This document shows, in pieces, positions 24,243 to 34,096 of a DNA stretch of 35,285 bases. The notes below the pieces were generated by a model. The model was not told the origin of the DNA, ran no database searches, and worked only from the letters and a program-made list of their open reading frames with translations. The first letter of the stretch is position 1, and each line of letters starts with the position of its first letter. The stretch is from Formivibrio sp. (GTDB lineage: Bacteria > Pseudomonadota > Gammaproteobacteria > Burkholderiales > Chitinibacteraceae): contig JARLJJ010000549.1 of NCBI GenBank assembly GCA_031291275.1, positions 1 through 35,285 of the forward strand, written 5' to 3'. The position numbers and the translations under genes were made by a program.

Positions 24243-26661
24243 ATGGCCATCAAGAAATCCGAACTCTATTCCTCCCTCTGGGCCTCCTGCGACGAACTGC
24301 GTGGCGGCATGGATGCCAGTCAGTACAAGGATTACGTGCTGGTGATGCTGTTCATCAAGTACGTCAGCGATAAATACGCCGGGCAGCCGTTTGCGCCGAT
24401 CACGATTCCGGCCGGGGCATCGTTTGCGGATATGGTGGCGCTGAAGGGTCAGACCGACATTGGCGACCAGATCTAACAAGAAGATCATCGGCCCACTGGC
24501 GAATGCCAACAAGCTGGCCGATATGCCGGATTTCAACGATGCCACCAAGCTGGGCACCGGCAAGGAGATGGCTGATAAGCTCACCAACCTGATCGCCATC
24601 TTTGAAAACCCTGCGCTGGATTTTTCCAAGAACCGCGCCGATGGCGACGATATTCTGGGCGATGCCTACGAATACCTGATGCGCCACTTTGCTACCGAAT
24701 CCGGTAAGAGCAAAGGCCAGTTCTACACACCAGCCGAAGTCAGCCGCATCATGGCCAAGATCATCGGCATTGGGCATGCTGTGACCACCAGCAGCACTAC
24801 GGTGTACGACCCGACTTGCGGCTCGGGATCGCTTTTACTCAAAGTGGGCGAAGAAGCTGCGGCGAATGTCACGCTCTATGGGCAGGAGAAAGATTCTGCC
24901 ACCAGCGGACTGGCGCGCATGAACATGATTCTGCACAACAACCCCACCGCGCTGATCGCGCAGGGCAACACACTGGCCGACCCCAAGTTTAAAGATGGCG
25001 AAGCGCTCAAGACCTTTGATTACGTCGTCGCCAATCCGCCGTTTTCGGATAAACGCTGGAGCACCGGATTCGATCCGCTGAATGATGCGTTCGAGCGCTT
25101 TGATACTTTCGGCGCGCCGCCAGCCAAGCAGGGCGATTATGCCTACCTGCTGCACATCGTCCGCTCGCTCAAAAGCAGCGGCAAGGGTGCGTGCATTCTG
25201 CCGCATGGCGTGTTGTTCCGGGGCAATGCCGAAGCCGATATTCGCCGCAACCTGATTCGGCGCGGCTATATCAAAGGCATTATCGGCCTGCCGGCCAATC
25301 TGTTTTATGGCACCGGCATCCCGGCTTGTATCGTCGTCATCGACAAAGCCGAAGCCCACGCGCGCAAGCGCATCTTCATGATCGATGCCAGCCAGGGCTA
25401 CATGAAAGATGGCCCCAAAAACCGCCTGCGTGAGCAAGACCTGCACAAGATCGTCGATGCCTTCACCCGGCTGGACGACAGTGATCCGAAGTACGCGCGC
25501 ACCGTGGGCCTTGAAGAAATCGAGAAGAACGATTTCAACCTCAACCTGCCGCGCTACATAGACTCCACCAACGCCGAAGACCGCCAAGACATTGAAGGAC
25601 ACCTGAAAGGCGGTATTCCTGTCGCCGATGTAGAAGCCCTTGCCGACTACTGGGCCGTCTGCCCGGAGTTGCGTGCCACATTGTTCAAGCCTAGCCGTGC
25701 CGGATACGTTGATCTGGCCGTAGAAAAATCCACCATCAAAACCAGCATCTACCAGCACCCGCAGTTCGCCGCCTTTATTACCGGTATGAACGCCCACTTC
25801 GCCAGTTGGCGCGATCAAAGTGCCACGCGACTGAAAACCCTGCAAACCGGTTTCCATCCGAAAGAGCTGATCGTCGAACTGGCCGAAGGGCTACTCACAC
25901 ATTACGCCGATAAAGCCCTGATCGACGCCTACGACATCTACCAGCACTTGATGGATTACTGGGCTGAAACCCTGCAGGACGATGCCTACCTGATCGCCGC
26001 CGATGGCTGGAAAGCGCCCACCTACCGCGTGATCGAGACCAAAAAAGGCAAAGACGGCAAACCGGGCAAGTCGGTCGATAAAGGCTGGGCCTGCGATCTG
26101 TTGCCCAAATCCTTAATCGTGTCGCGCTACTTTGCAGCCGAGCAAGCCGCCATCGACCAGCTTAATACCGATCTGGAAAGCACCGCCGCCAAGCTCACTG
26201 AGCTGGAAGAAGAATTCGGTGGCGAGGATGACGTGTTCTCCGGTTTCGACAAGATCAACGCTGCGGCGGTGAAAGAACGCATCAAGGAAATCGGCAAAGA
26301 TAAAACCGCCGCCGACGAACTGGCCGTGCTCAAGCAATGGCTTGATCTGGCCGCCGACGAAACCGCGCTAAAGAAAAAACTCAAAGAAGCCGAAGCGGAA
26401 CTCGATGCCAAGGCGCTGGCGCAATACCCAAAACTGACCGAAGCCGAGATCAAAACGCTGGCGGTGGATGATAAATGGCTGGCCTCGCTGGACGCGATGA
26501 TCCACGGCGAAATGGATCGCGTCAGTCAGGCGCTGACTCAGCGCGTGAAGGAACTGGCCGAGCGCTACGAAGCCCCGTTGCCGCAGATGGCGGATCGTGT
26601 GAACGAGCTGGAAGCCAAGGTGGCTGAACACCTGAAGAGGATGGGGTTCGCATGGAACTGA
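24243..26661 (+). pseudogene. hsdM: Type I restriction-modification DNA methyltransferase HsdM (frameshifted)
   Basis: HsdM is the adenine N6-methyltransferase of a type I system, working with HsdS. Reconstructed length is about 805 aa. The N-terminal helical bundle (KSELYSSLWASCDELRGG) is intact to FADMVALKGQTDIGDQI, then a TAA at 24474-24476 interrupts. Removing one T at about 24474 restores DQI followed by NKKIIGPLANAN and the remainder in frame. The SAM motif DPTCGSGS and catalytic NPPF (VVANPPFSDKRW) lie in the second part. A long C-terminal coiled-coil extension (about 200 residues) is charged and helical. As written, the protein is split: a 77-aa stub plus a large frame with no good start. 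This is either a real inactivation or a sequencing error. The stop overlaps the hsdS start. Confidence 0.9.
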
Positions 26662-27896
26662 AGGTGGGTTATAAGCAGACGGAAGTTGGGGTCATTCCGG
26701 AGGATTGGAATGTTTATTCTTTGGATGAAATGACCGATTCGAAACGGCCAATTTCTTATGGCATCGTTCAAACTGGCCCAGGAATACAGAATGGTATTAG
26801 GTGCTTGCGAGTTGTGGATATTGATGATGGTCGCATCCGGAAAGATGATCTCATCACAACCAGTCAGGAAATCAGTAACGCATACAAGCGGACTATTTTA
26901 AAGAAAGACGATTTGGTTATGCCTCTTCGGGGCAAGGTTGGTGAGACTGCTATTGTTGATGAAGAAATTGAAGGCAGTAATCTGACAAGAGGCGTTGCTC
27001 TAATTTCAATTCGGCGTTGCTTTGATAGCTATTATTGCAAATATTATATTTCTTCAGATGCAACTCGAACACGCTTAGCTCAGGTGATGAATGGTTCCGC
27101 ACTCCAAGAAATTCCTATCGCTCCGCTTAGGGCATTCAAGATTGCAGTTCCTGTTTTTTTGGAAGAGCAACAAGCCATCGCCACCGCCCTGAGCGATGCC
27201 GATGCGCTGATTGAAGCGCTGGAGCAATTGCTCGCCAAGAAGCGCCAGATCAAGCAAGGCGCGATGCAGGAACTCCTCACCGGCCAGCGCCGTCTGCCGG
27301 GGTTTGCGGGGGAGTGGGAAACCAAGGCCCTTGGAGCGCTTGCGAGTGTTCAACGAGGCGCATCACCTCGTCCCATCGACTGCCCGATCTGGTTCGATGA
27401 AAACTCGTCAGTGGGTTGGGTTCGTATTTCCGACGTGACTCAGGCTGGCCTATTCCTTCGCGAGACCACGCAACGTTTGTCTGCGGAAGGTATTCGGCAT
27501 AGCCGGCCAGTTGCAAGCGGAAGCCTGATCATGAGCATTTGTGCAACTGTCGGAAGGCCGGTGATTACCAAGCTTGATACCTGCATTCACGATGGCTTTG
27601 TAGTGTTCGATCAGTTGGCAGTAGACCAGATGTACTTGTATTACACGCTACGGTTCATTGAGCAGGATTGGTCTCGGCATGGTCAGACGGGATCGCAAAT
27701 GAACTTGAATACGGGGCTGATCAACTCAACGCATGTTTCTGTTCCTCCAACGCAAGAAGAGCAAACAGCCATCGCCACCGTCCTCTCCGACATGGACGCC
27801 GACATCGCCACACTCGAAGCCAAGCTCGCCAAGGCCCGCAGCGTGAAGCAAGGCATGATGCAGGAATTGCTGACCGGTAGGATTCGGCTGGTTTGA
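26652..27896 (+). CDS. hsdS: Type I restriction-modification specificity subunit HsdS
   Basis: A 414-aa specificity subunit that reads the bipartite DNA target. It has two target-recognition domains (about 1-170 and 220-365), each followed by a conserved coiled-coil spacer. The two spacers are internal repeats: EEQQAIATALSDADALIEAL with KQGAMQELLTGQRRL, and EEQTAIATVLSDMDADIATL with KQGMMQELLTGRIRL. The N-terminal GYKQTEVGVIPEDWNV is a typical TRD entry. Codon use in the first TRD is more AT-rich than in the spacers, as expected for exchanged recognition domains. The ATG overlaps the end of hsdM by 10 bases. Confidence 0.94.
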   Translation: MELKVGYKQTEVGVIPEDWNVYSLDEMTDSKRPISYGIVQTGPGIQNGIRCLRVVDIDDGRIRKDDLITTSQEISNAYKRTILKKDDLVMPLRGKVGETAIVDEEIEGSNLTRGVALISIRRCFDSYYCKYYISSDATRTRLAQVMNGSALQEIPIAPLRAFKIAVPVFLEEQQAIATALSDADALIEALEQLLAKKRQIKQGAMQELLTGQRRLPGFAGEWETKALGALASVQRGASPRPIDCPIWFDENSSVGWVRISDVTQAGLFLRETTQRLSAEGIRHSRPVASGSLIMSICATVGRPVITKLDTCIHDGFVVFDQLAVDQMYLYYTLRFIEQDWSRHGQTGSQMNLNTGLINSTHVSVPPTQEEQTAIATVLSDMDADIATLEAKLAKARSVKQGMMQELLTGRIRLV

Positions 27897-27913
27897 ACAA
27901 CAAGGACAGGCCC

Positions 27914-28969
27914 ATGGCATTGCCGCCCCCCTCAGACAGAAGCGTTTACTGGAAAGACTATGAGATAGACACGCCAGCCTTCCGGTTGTCTCCGCTGGAA
28001 AAGCCGGATATGTCACCCTATCTGCTGCACATGACAGGGAAGCAAGCCATCTATGGAATTCTGGCGGCAGGCGATACCGGGCACGGCAAGATCAATGCAG
28101 CCATTCCCAGCCAAACGAAATCAAAGTGGTATGAAGCACCTGTTGTGTGTTTTACAGAGTCGCCCTTATTTGCAGTAGATGCGTTTCGCTACATCAAATT
28201 CGACCGCTGGAAGCAGGATCTGCGCTACGGACTTTGCTTTTCGAAAGAGCGCCTTGTCGCACATGGTGTACGCCCTGTGTTCTATGCAGGGTCGGCGCTG
28301 GTGACCGAGATTAAGGCTTTGAACGACGCTGTTGGTGAAATCCAACCGGCGCAGCAACAGGAGCAGGTTGCGAAGGTGTTGTCTTCGGTTATTCCCATCA
28401 TGAACTCGTTGATGGAGTACGAGCAAAAACAAGGCTTCATTTGGGAGCGAGAGTGGCGTCATCCAGATTCAGAGGGGCTTACTTTTGACTATGAGGATAT
28501 TGAGGTCATCTGTTGTCCAGATGAAGAGTGCGAAGCAATCGCACAATTGCTTGGCGAGCAGGCGAAGCGGATTCAGTTTGTTAATTCGTGGGATCAATAC
28601 GATGACGTTGTGTCATTTTTGAAAAGCCGGTCGGAATCTTGGAAAAGCCAGGTAATCCCTGCTGAGGATGATCTGGTCAAACATCTGCGTGAAGCCAAGC
28701 AGGAGCGCAGCAAGCTGGCGGCGTACAAGGCTTACGCTGAACGCCTTAATGCCGAAATGGCACTCATCGAAGAATGCACGGCTGCGCTTGAAACAAAGAT
28801 CGACCTTCTTTCTACTGCAATGGGCGATGACGTTGAAGAATATTGCTGCGTATGTGGCAACCCATTTGACGAGGAAGTCGCTCCGATTCTGTGGAATGAG
28901 GATGAAGGTGATTACATTTGTTCTGGATGCTATGGGGAATTTGCCCATAAGTGTCAGGCTGACGATTGA
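27914..28969 (+). CDS. DUF2971/AbiGi-like protein with C-terminal zinc ribbon
   Basis: A 351-aa accessory protein inside the hsd operon. The first 170 residues show the DUF2971/AbiGi-type pattern: YLLHMTGKQAIYGILAAG, VVCFTESPLFA, YGLCFSKERLVAHGVRPVFY and WEREWRHP. These are related to toxins or antitoxins of abortive-infection systems. A charged coiled coil follows (about 245-300), then a zinc ribbon with CCVCGNPF and ICSGCYG. The start is taken at ATG 27914, with AAGGACAGG upstream; a TTG at 27893 overlaps the hsdS stop. A role as a defence module or as a guard of the restriction system is inferred from placement between hsdS and hsdR. Confidence 0.65.
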   Translation: MALPPPSDRSVYWKDYEIDTPAFRLSPLEKPDMSPYLLHMTGKQAIYGILAAGDTGHGKINAAIPSQTKSKWYEAPVVCFTESPLFAVDAFRYIKFDRWKQDLRYGLCFSKERLVAHGVRPVFYAGSALVTEIKALNDAVGEIQPAQQQEQVAKVLSSVIPIMNSLMEYEQKQGFIWEREWRHPDSEGLTFDYEDIEVICCPDEECEAIAQLLGEQAKRIQFVNSWDQYDDVVSFLKSRSESWKSQVIPAEDDLVKHLREAKQERSKLAAYKAYAERLNAEMALIEECTAALETKIDLLSTAMGDDVEEYCCVCGNPFDEEVAPILWNEDEGDYICSGCYGEFAHKCQADD

Positions 28970-29030
28970 ATGAGTTGTCCACGCATCGACAATTTTCGCT
29001 ATGACCGGACACATGAAAATGGAAAGGTGA

Positions 29031-29951
29031 ATGAAAAACTACTATCGCGTGATGTTGGGCAAAGGCAGCCAGTATGCCGCCGAATGCTTGACAAACGGTT
29101 TTATCGGTGCCGATTTTGGGATTGAAGAAAACCTGAACGGCAAGCTGCCCGAAGACTGGCGCGAATTCAACCATGCCTTTGTGCCCAAATGGGAAGCGCT
29201 GAATCCAGGGAAGAGCCGCATTGCTGCCGGGCTTGCTTGCGGGTGCATCTGGACAATTGCCAAAGGGATCAAGGTTGGCGATGTCATTCTCTCGCCGGAC
29301 GGTACGGGTGTTTACCGCGTTGGCGAGGTGATCAGCGAATACGTCTGGAGCAATGAAGGCGATTTTCCGCACCAGCGTAACGTCCGCTGGTTTGGCAGCA
29401 TCCCCCGAGTGGCAATGAGTGAAGCGCTAAGAAATTCGGCAGGTTCGATCGGTACAGTCAGTACCCTGTCCAAGCATGCCGCTGAGATCGAATCCTTGCT
29501 GCAAGGGCAAAGCGCACCGGCCCAGTATTCCACGGACGAGAATGTTGAAGATCCAGTTGCCTTTACTATGGAAAAGTATCTGGAACATTTTTTAGTGGCG
29601 AACTGGGCACAAACCGATTTGGGCAAGGAATACGATATCTACCAAGAAGATGGTGAAATCCTTGGCCAGCAGTACCCGTCCGACACCGGACCAATGGATA
29701 TTTTGGCAATCAGCAAGGATAAGAAAACCCTCTTGATTGTGGAGCTCAAGAAGGGCCGCGCCAGCGATGCGGTGGTGGGCCAGGTTTTACGCTACATGGG
29801 GTTCGCCCAGCAGGAATTGGCTGCACCGGACCAAGTCGTGCGCGGTGTGATCATTGCGCTGGAAGACGATTTGCGTCTGCGCCGGGCTTTGGCGGTAGCG
29901 CCGAATATTGAGTTTTTCCGGTATCAGATCAGTTTCAAGCTGGTAAAGTAA
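29031..29951 (+). CDS. EVE-like plus NucS-like PD-(D/E)XK nuclease
   Basis: A 306-aa predicted nuclease. The N-terminal 120 residues (FIGADFGIEENLNGKLPEDW, CGCIWTIAKGIKVGDVIL, YRVGEVISEYVW) look like an EVE/ASCH-type domain that may read modified bases. The C-terminal 130 residues form a NucS/RecB-like PD-(D/E)XK fold: Glu185 (YLEHFL), Asp223 in GPMDILAI, Glu238 and Lys240 in VELKKG, and Gln251 in GQVLRYMG. This architecture suggests a modification-dependent (type IV-like) restriction nuclease, a logical companion to a type I system against phages with altered bases. GGAAAGGTGA precedes the ATG. The nuclease assignment is fairly firm; the EVE call is an inference. Confidence 0.75.
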   Translation: MKNYYRVMLGKGSQYAAECLTNGFIGADFGIEENLNGKLPEDWREFNHAFVPKWEALNPGKSRIAAGLACGCIWTIAKGIKVGDVILSPDGTGVYRVGEVISEYVWSNEGDFPHQRNVRWFGSIPRVAMSEALRNSAGSIGTVSTLSKHAAEIESLLQGQSAPAQYSTDENVEDPVAFTMEKYLEHFLVANWAQTDLGKEYDIYQEDGEILGQQYPSDTGPMDILAISKDKKTLLIVELKKGRASDAVVGQVLRYMGFAQQELAAPDQVVRGVIIALEDDLRLRRALAVAPNIEFFRYQISFKLVK

Positions 29952-29980
29952 CAACAGCATTCATGAATAAGGGGTGGGCC

Positions 29981-30229
29981 ATGGGGCAAAAAACCGTTTT
30001 GAGCGAAAAAGCCATGCAGCGCATGGAAAAGAGCATCCCTGAATTGGCTGGGGGCGCTTTCAAGCGTGCCTATCATCACGCCTTGAGCACCAGTGGCAAG
30101 GTTGTGGAAGCTGCTAATGGCAAGCTCGTGGAAACTTCCGTGGATGGTACACAACGAGTGATCAAGAGCCTGCCTGCGCCAACCCCTGTACAGCTGGGTG
30201 CCAAACGCATCCGGAGCCGGGTTAAGTGA
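29981..30229 (+). CDS. Small basic protein, putative antitoxin partner of the zeta-like kinase
   Basis: An 82-aa basic protein (or 88 aa from an ATG at 29963) whose TGA overlaps the GTG start of the next gene (GTGA at 30226-30229). GGGGTGGGCC lies upstream of the ATG at 29981. The N-terminal 45 residues form helices (KAMQRMEKSIPELAGGAFKR); the rest is extended and basic. No helix-turn-helix is evident. The order small protein then zeta-like kinase fits an antitoxin-toxin pair, but the sequence is not a classical epsilon antitoxin. Confidence 0.65.
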   Translation: MGQKTVLSEKAMQRMEKSIPELAGGAFKRAYHHALSTSGKVVEAANGKLVETSVDGTQRVIKSLPAPTPVQLGAKRIRSRVK

Positions 30230-30984
30230 ATAGCACAGCGCGCTTGCGAATGTTTGCCGGGCCGAATGGCTCTGGCAAAAGCACCTTCAAAGATGATCTA
30301 CGCCCAGAGTGGTTGGGTGTGTATATCAACGCGGACGAGATTGAAAAACAGCTTCGCACGCAGGCCGAATTAAACCTGACTGAATTCGAGATCGCGCCAA
30401 CTCAGGCCGAATTACAGACTTTTCTGGCGCAGTCCTCGCTATTGGCCAATCAGGGCTTGCTGGATGAGATTGGGAAAGTGCAGTTGGTCGATGGCAAGGT
30501 GATCTTTGGTCAGGTTAAGCCGAATTCATACTTTGCTTCCGTGTTGGCCGATTTCATCCGGCACAAGCTGCTGGATGCCCATGTTTCCTTTACCTTTGAA
30601 ACAGTGATGTCCTTTCCCGACAAAGTGGCATTTCTGGAAAAGGCACAGCAGGCCGGATATCGAACCTACCTCTATTACGTTGCCACTGAAGACCCGGAGA
30701 TCAATATCGACCGGGTTCGGCATCGCGTGGCTATGGGTGGCCATCCGGTGGATGAAGACAAGATCATCAGCCGCTATGCCCGTTCGCTGGCGCTACTCTT
30801 CGATGCAGTTACGCATTCTGATCGTGCCTACATTTTCGATAATTCAGGGGATGGACAGACAAAGGACTGGATTGCGGAAGTAACCAATGGCGAAGAAATA
30901 GAAATGAAAACAGATCAGATGCCCGCGTGGTTCAAGACAGCGTTGTGGGATAAATTCGGCGAGGAAGAGCCTGGTCATGAGTGA
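30226..30984 (+). CDS. Zeta-toxin-family kinase
   Basis: A 252-aa P-loop kinase of the zeta-toxin type, a family whose studied members phosphorylate UDP-N-acetylglucosamine and so poison wall synthesis. Walker A is GPNGSGKST (12-20, Lys18). INADEIEKQL matches the family's catalytic Asp region, FTFETVMS the following strand, and YLYYVATEDPEINIDRVRHR the lid with two Arg. The start is GTG, overlapping the previous stop. The end overlaps the hsdR start by 8 bases. Lying within a restriction operon, it may act as a suicide or addiction module that punishes loss of the operon. The substrate here is inferred only. Confidence 0.85.
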   Translation: MNSTARLRMFAGPNGSGKSTFKDDLRPEWLGVYINADEIEKQLRTQAELNLTEFEIAPTQAELQTFLAQSSLLANQGLLDEIGKVQLVDGKVIFGQVKPNSYFASVLADFIRHKLLDAHVSFTFETVMSFPDKVAFLEKAQQAGYRTYLYYVATEDPEINIDRVRHRVAMGGHPVDEDKIISRYARSLALLFDAVTHSDRAYIFDNSGDGQTKDWIAEVTNGEEIEMKTDQMPAWFKTALWDKFGEEEPGHE

Positions 30985-33900
30985 CATTGGCAAACCCGAA
31001 CGCGCCACACAAAATCGTGTGGTCAAATTGTTCTGCGAAGAGTTGGGTTACACCTATCAAGGCGATTGGACCGACCGTGTGGGCAATAGCAATATCGATG
31101 AAGGTTTGCTGACTAGCTATCTAACCAAATCCGGTTACACCCCTGCGCAAATCAGTGTGGCGCTCTACAAGCTGCGTGCCGAGGCGAACAACCACAACCG
31201 CGCGCTATACGGCAACAATCAGGCGGTGTATAGCCTGTTGCGTTATGGCGTGCCAGTGAAGATAGAGGCCGGTAAAGTCACGGAAACGGTTCACCTGATC
31301 GACTGGCGCAATCCTGATAAAAACGATTTTTCCTTGGCAGAGGAAGTCACACTCAAGGGTGGATTCGAGCGCCGCCCGGACATTGTGCTCTACATCAACG
31401 GCATCGCTATTGGCGTGCTGGAGCTGAAGAACAGCCGCGTGAGCATCGGCGACGGCATTCGCCAGAATTTGTCGAATCAGTTGCCGGAATTCAATGCGTG
31501 GTTCTTCAGTACGGTGCAGCTGGTCTTTGCCGGGAATGATTCCGAAGGTTTGCAGTACGGCAGTATCGGTACACCGGAGAAGTTTTTCCTGACCTGGAAA
31601 GAGGAAGAATCCGACAATAGCCGCTTCAAGCTGGACAAGTATCTGCTGAAGATGTGCAACAAGCAGCGGATCATCGAATTGATGCACGACTTTGTGCTCT
31701 TCGATGGTGGCGTAAAAAAGCTACCGCGTGTGCATCAGTATTTCGGCATCAAGGCGGCTCAAGATCATGTGCGCCAACGCAAGGGCGGCATCATTTGGCA
31801 TACGCAGGGTGCGGGCAAGAGCATTTTGATGGTGCTGCTGGCGAAGTGGATTCTGGAAAACAATCCGAATGCTCGGGTCGTTATCATTACCGACCGCGAT
31901 GAGCTGGATAAACAGATCGAGCGGGTGTTTAACGAATCCGGTGAGACGATGTTTCGCACACGCAGTGGGCGCGAACTGATGAGCCAACTAGGCCAAGCCA
32001 AACCGCGCCTGCTGTGTTCGCTGGTGCATAAGTTCGGACTGGATGCGCGCGGCAAGAAGGATCAGGAATTCGAGACTTTCATCAAAGAGCTGGAATCCCA
32101 ACCCAGCCCGACCGTGGGCGAGGTATTCGTTTTCGTGGATGAATGCCATCGCACCCAGGGCGGTAAGTTAAACCGCGTAATGAAGGCGATGATGCCCAAT
32201 GCGGTATTCATCGGCTTTACCGGCACCCCGCTCCTGAAAGAGGATAAGGCCACCAGCTTTGAAGTATTCGGCGGCTATATCCATACCTACAAGTTCAGCG
32301 AAGCCGTGGAAGACAAGGTGGTGCTGGATCTGGTCTACGAAGCGCGCGACATCGACCAGAAGCTGGGTTCGACCGACAAGATTGATCAGTGGTTCGAAGC
32401 CAAAACTAAGGCTCTAAACGATTGGCAGAAGGATGAACTGAAGAAACAGTGGGGCACGATGCAAAGCGTGCTCAGCTCCAAATCGCGCATGGATCGCGTG
32501 GTGGCGGACATCATCTTCGACTTCAGCGTGAAGCCACGCCTGTCCAGCGAGCGCGGCAATGCGATTCTGGTGGCATCCAGCATCTACGAGGCCAGCAAGT
32601 ATTTCACGCTGTTTTCGAAAACGGTTTTTAAGGGAAAGTGCGCGGTGATTACTTCGTACAACCCGCTGGCCAGGAATGTAACGCTGGAAGAAACCGGCGC
32701 GAATACCGAGACCGATAAGCAGTTTATCTACAACACCTATACCGAGCTGCTGAAAGATGTCGATGCCAAACCCGGCATGACCAAAACCGAAACCTACGAA
32801 GATCGCGCCAAAGCGTTATTCATCAAGGAACCAGCGAACATGAAGCTGCTGGTCGTGGTGGATAAGCTGCTGACCGGCTTCGATGCTCCGCCGTGTTCTT
32901 ACCTCTACATCGATAAATCCATGCAGGATCACGGCCTGTTTCAGGCTATCTGCCGCACCAACCGGCTGGATGGTGAAGACAAGGATTTCGGCTTTATCAT
33001 CGATTACAAAGACCTCTTCAAGAAGGTAGAGAACGCTATCGCGGTGTATACCTCCGAACTGGACAACAGCGCAGGTGGTGCTGACTCTGCCGTGCTACTG
33101 CAAGACCGATTGAAGCTGGGGAAAGAACGTCTGGATGGCGCCATTGAAGCACTGGCGCTGTTGTGCGAGCCGGTGGCTCCGCCCAAGGGCGAACTGCAAC
33201 ATATCCATTATTTCTGCGGAAATACCGAAGTGCCCGCCGACCTGAAGGCGCGCGAACCGCAGCGTGTGGCGCTTTATAAAGGAATCGTGGCGTTTATCCG
33301 TGCTTATGCCAATGTGGCCGACGAGATGGCTGCCGCCGGTTATGGTATTGCCGAAGCCGAGGGCATTAAGCAAAAGCTGCAACACTATCTGGACCTGCGC
33401 GAGACCATCCGCCATGCCAGCGGAGAAACCCTGGACTTGAAGCCTTTTGAGGCGGATATGCGCCATCTGATTGATACCTATATCGAAGCCAGCGAGCCAC
33501 GCAAGATTTCGCCCTTCGATAACATTGGCCTACTGGATCTGATTGTGAAAACCGGTATCGCAGAGGCGATTGCGGCGCAGTTGGGTAGCATGAAAGGCAA
33601 CCGGGAAGCGATTGCCGAGACTATCGAGAACAACGTCCGCAGCAAGATCATCAAGGAAAGCCTGACTGACCCGGCCTTCTTTGCCAAGATGTCGGCGCTG
33701 CTCGATGAAATCATCAAGCTGCGCAAAGAAAAAGCCATCGAATACGAGGAATACCTGCAACGTATTGCAGATGTTGCCAAAAAGGTGCAGGCCGGCAAGT
33801 CCACAGATACACCAATCACGCTGGATAGCTCGGGTAAGCGCGCGCTATACAACAACCTGAAAAATTACGTGCCAATGAATACGGCGGCGCAGCCCGAAAC

Positions 33901-34096
33901 GCCTTATGGCGAAAAGGATACTGTGCTGGAACTGGCGCTGAAGATTGACGAGACGGTGAAGCAGTCTCGGCCAGATGGCTGGCGTGGTGTGCAAGCCAAG
34001 GAGCAAGTCATCAAGCAGGCGCTCTACAGCGTGTTGAACGATGTGGCCGAAGTGGAACGCATTTTCCTGATCATTTTCGCCCAGCCGGAATACTGA
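30977..34096 (+). CDS. hsdR: Type I restriction enzyme motor/nuclease subunit HsdR
   Basis: A 1039-aa ATP-dependent translocase and endonuclease that cuts unmodified DNA. The N-terminal PD-(D/E)XK nuclease has RRPDIVLY (Asp135) and VLELKNSR (Glu149, Lys151). The SF2 motor follows: Walker A HTQGAGKS (about 275-282), motif II VDECHR (about 387, a DECH rather than DEAH box), motif III GFTGTPL, and motifs V-VI around LLTGFDAPP and AICRTNR. The C-terminal 350 residues are helical and would dock on HsdM. The start overlaps the zeta-like gene by 8 bases. If hsdM is truly broken, HsdR should be inactive, because type I cleavage needs the full complex. Confidence 0.95.
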   Translation: MSDIGKPERATQNRVVKLFCEELGYTYQGDWTDRVGNSNIDEGLLTSYLTKSGYTPAQISVALYKLRAEANNHNRALYGNNQAVYSLLRYGVPVKIEAGKVTETVHLIDWRNPDKNDFSLAEEVTLKGGFERRPDIVLYINGIAIGVLELKNSRVSIGDGIRQNLSNQLPEFNAWFFSTVQLVFAGNDSEGLQYGSIGTPEKFFLTWKEEESDNSRFKLDKYLLKMCNKQRIIELMHDFVLFDGGVKKLPRVHQYFGIKAAQDHVRQRKGGIIWHTQGAGKSILMVLLAKWILENNPNARVVIITDRDELDKQIERVFNESGETMFRTRSGRELMSQLGQAKPRLLCSLVHKFGLDARGKKDQEFETFIKELESQPSPTVGEVFVFVDECHRTQGGKLNRVMKAMMPNAVFIGFTGTPLLKEDKATSFEVFGGYIHTYKFSEAVEDKVVLDLVYEARDIDQKLGSTDKIDQWFEAKTKALNDWQKDELKKQWGTMQSVLSSKSRMDRVVADIIFDFSVKPRLSSERGNAILVASSIYEASKYFTLFSKTVFKGKCAVITSYNPLARNVTLEETGANTETDKQFIYNTYTELLKDVDAKPGMTKTETYEDRAKALFIKEPANMKLLVVVDKLLTGFDAPPCSYLYIDKSMQDHGLFQAICRTNRLDGEDKDFGFIIDYKDLFKKVENAIAVYTSELDNSAGGADSAVLLQDRLKLGKERLDGAIEALALLCEPVAPPKGELQHIHYFCGNTEVPADLKAREPQRVALYKGIVAFIRAYANVADEMAAAGYGIAEAEGIKQKLQHYLDLRETIRHASGETLDLKPFEADMRHLIDTYIEASEPRKISPFDNIGLLDLIVKTGIAEAIAAQLGSMKGNREAIAETIENNVRSKIIKESLTDPAFFAKMSALLDEIIKLRKEKAIEYEEYLQRIADVAKKVQAGKSTDTPITLDSSGKRALYNNLKNYVPMNTAAQPETPYGEKDTVLELALKIDETVKQSRPDGWRGVQAKEQVIKQALYSVLNDVAEVERIFLIIFAQPEY

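Noticed and set aside
24835..25857. A 340-codon minus-strand frame opposite hsdM
   Set aside because: It is antisense to the conserved methyltransferase motifs and has no recognisable features of its own.
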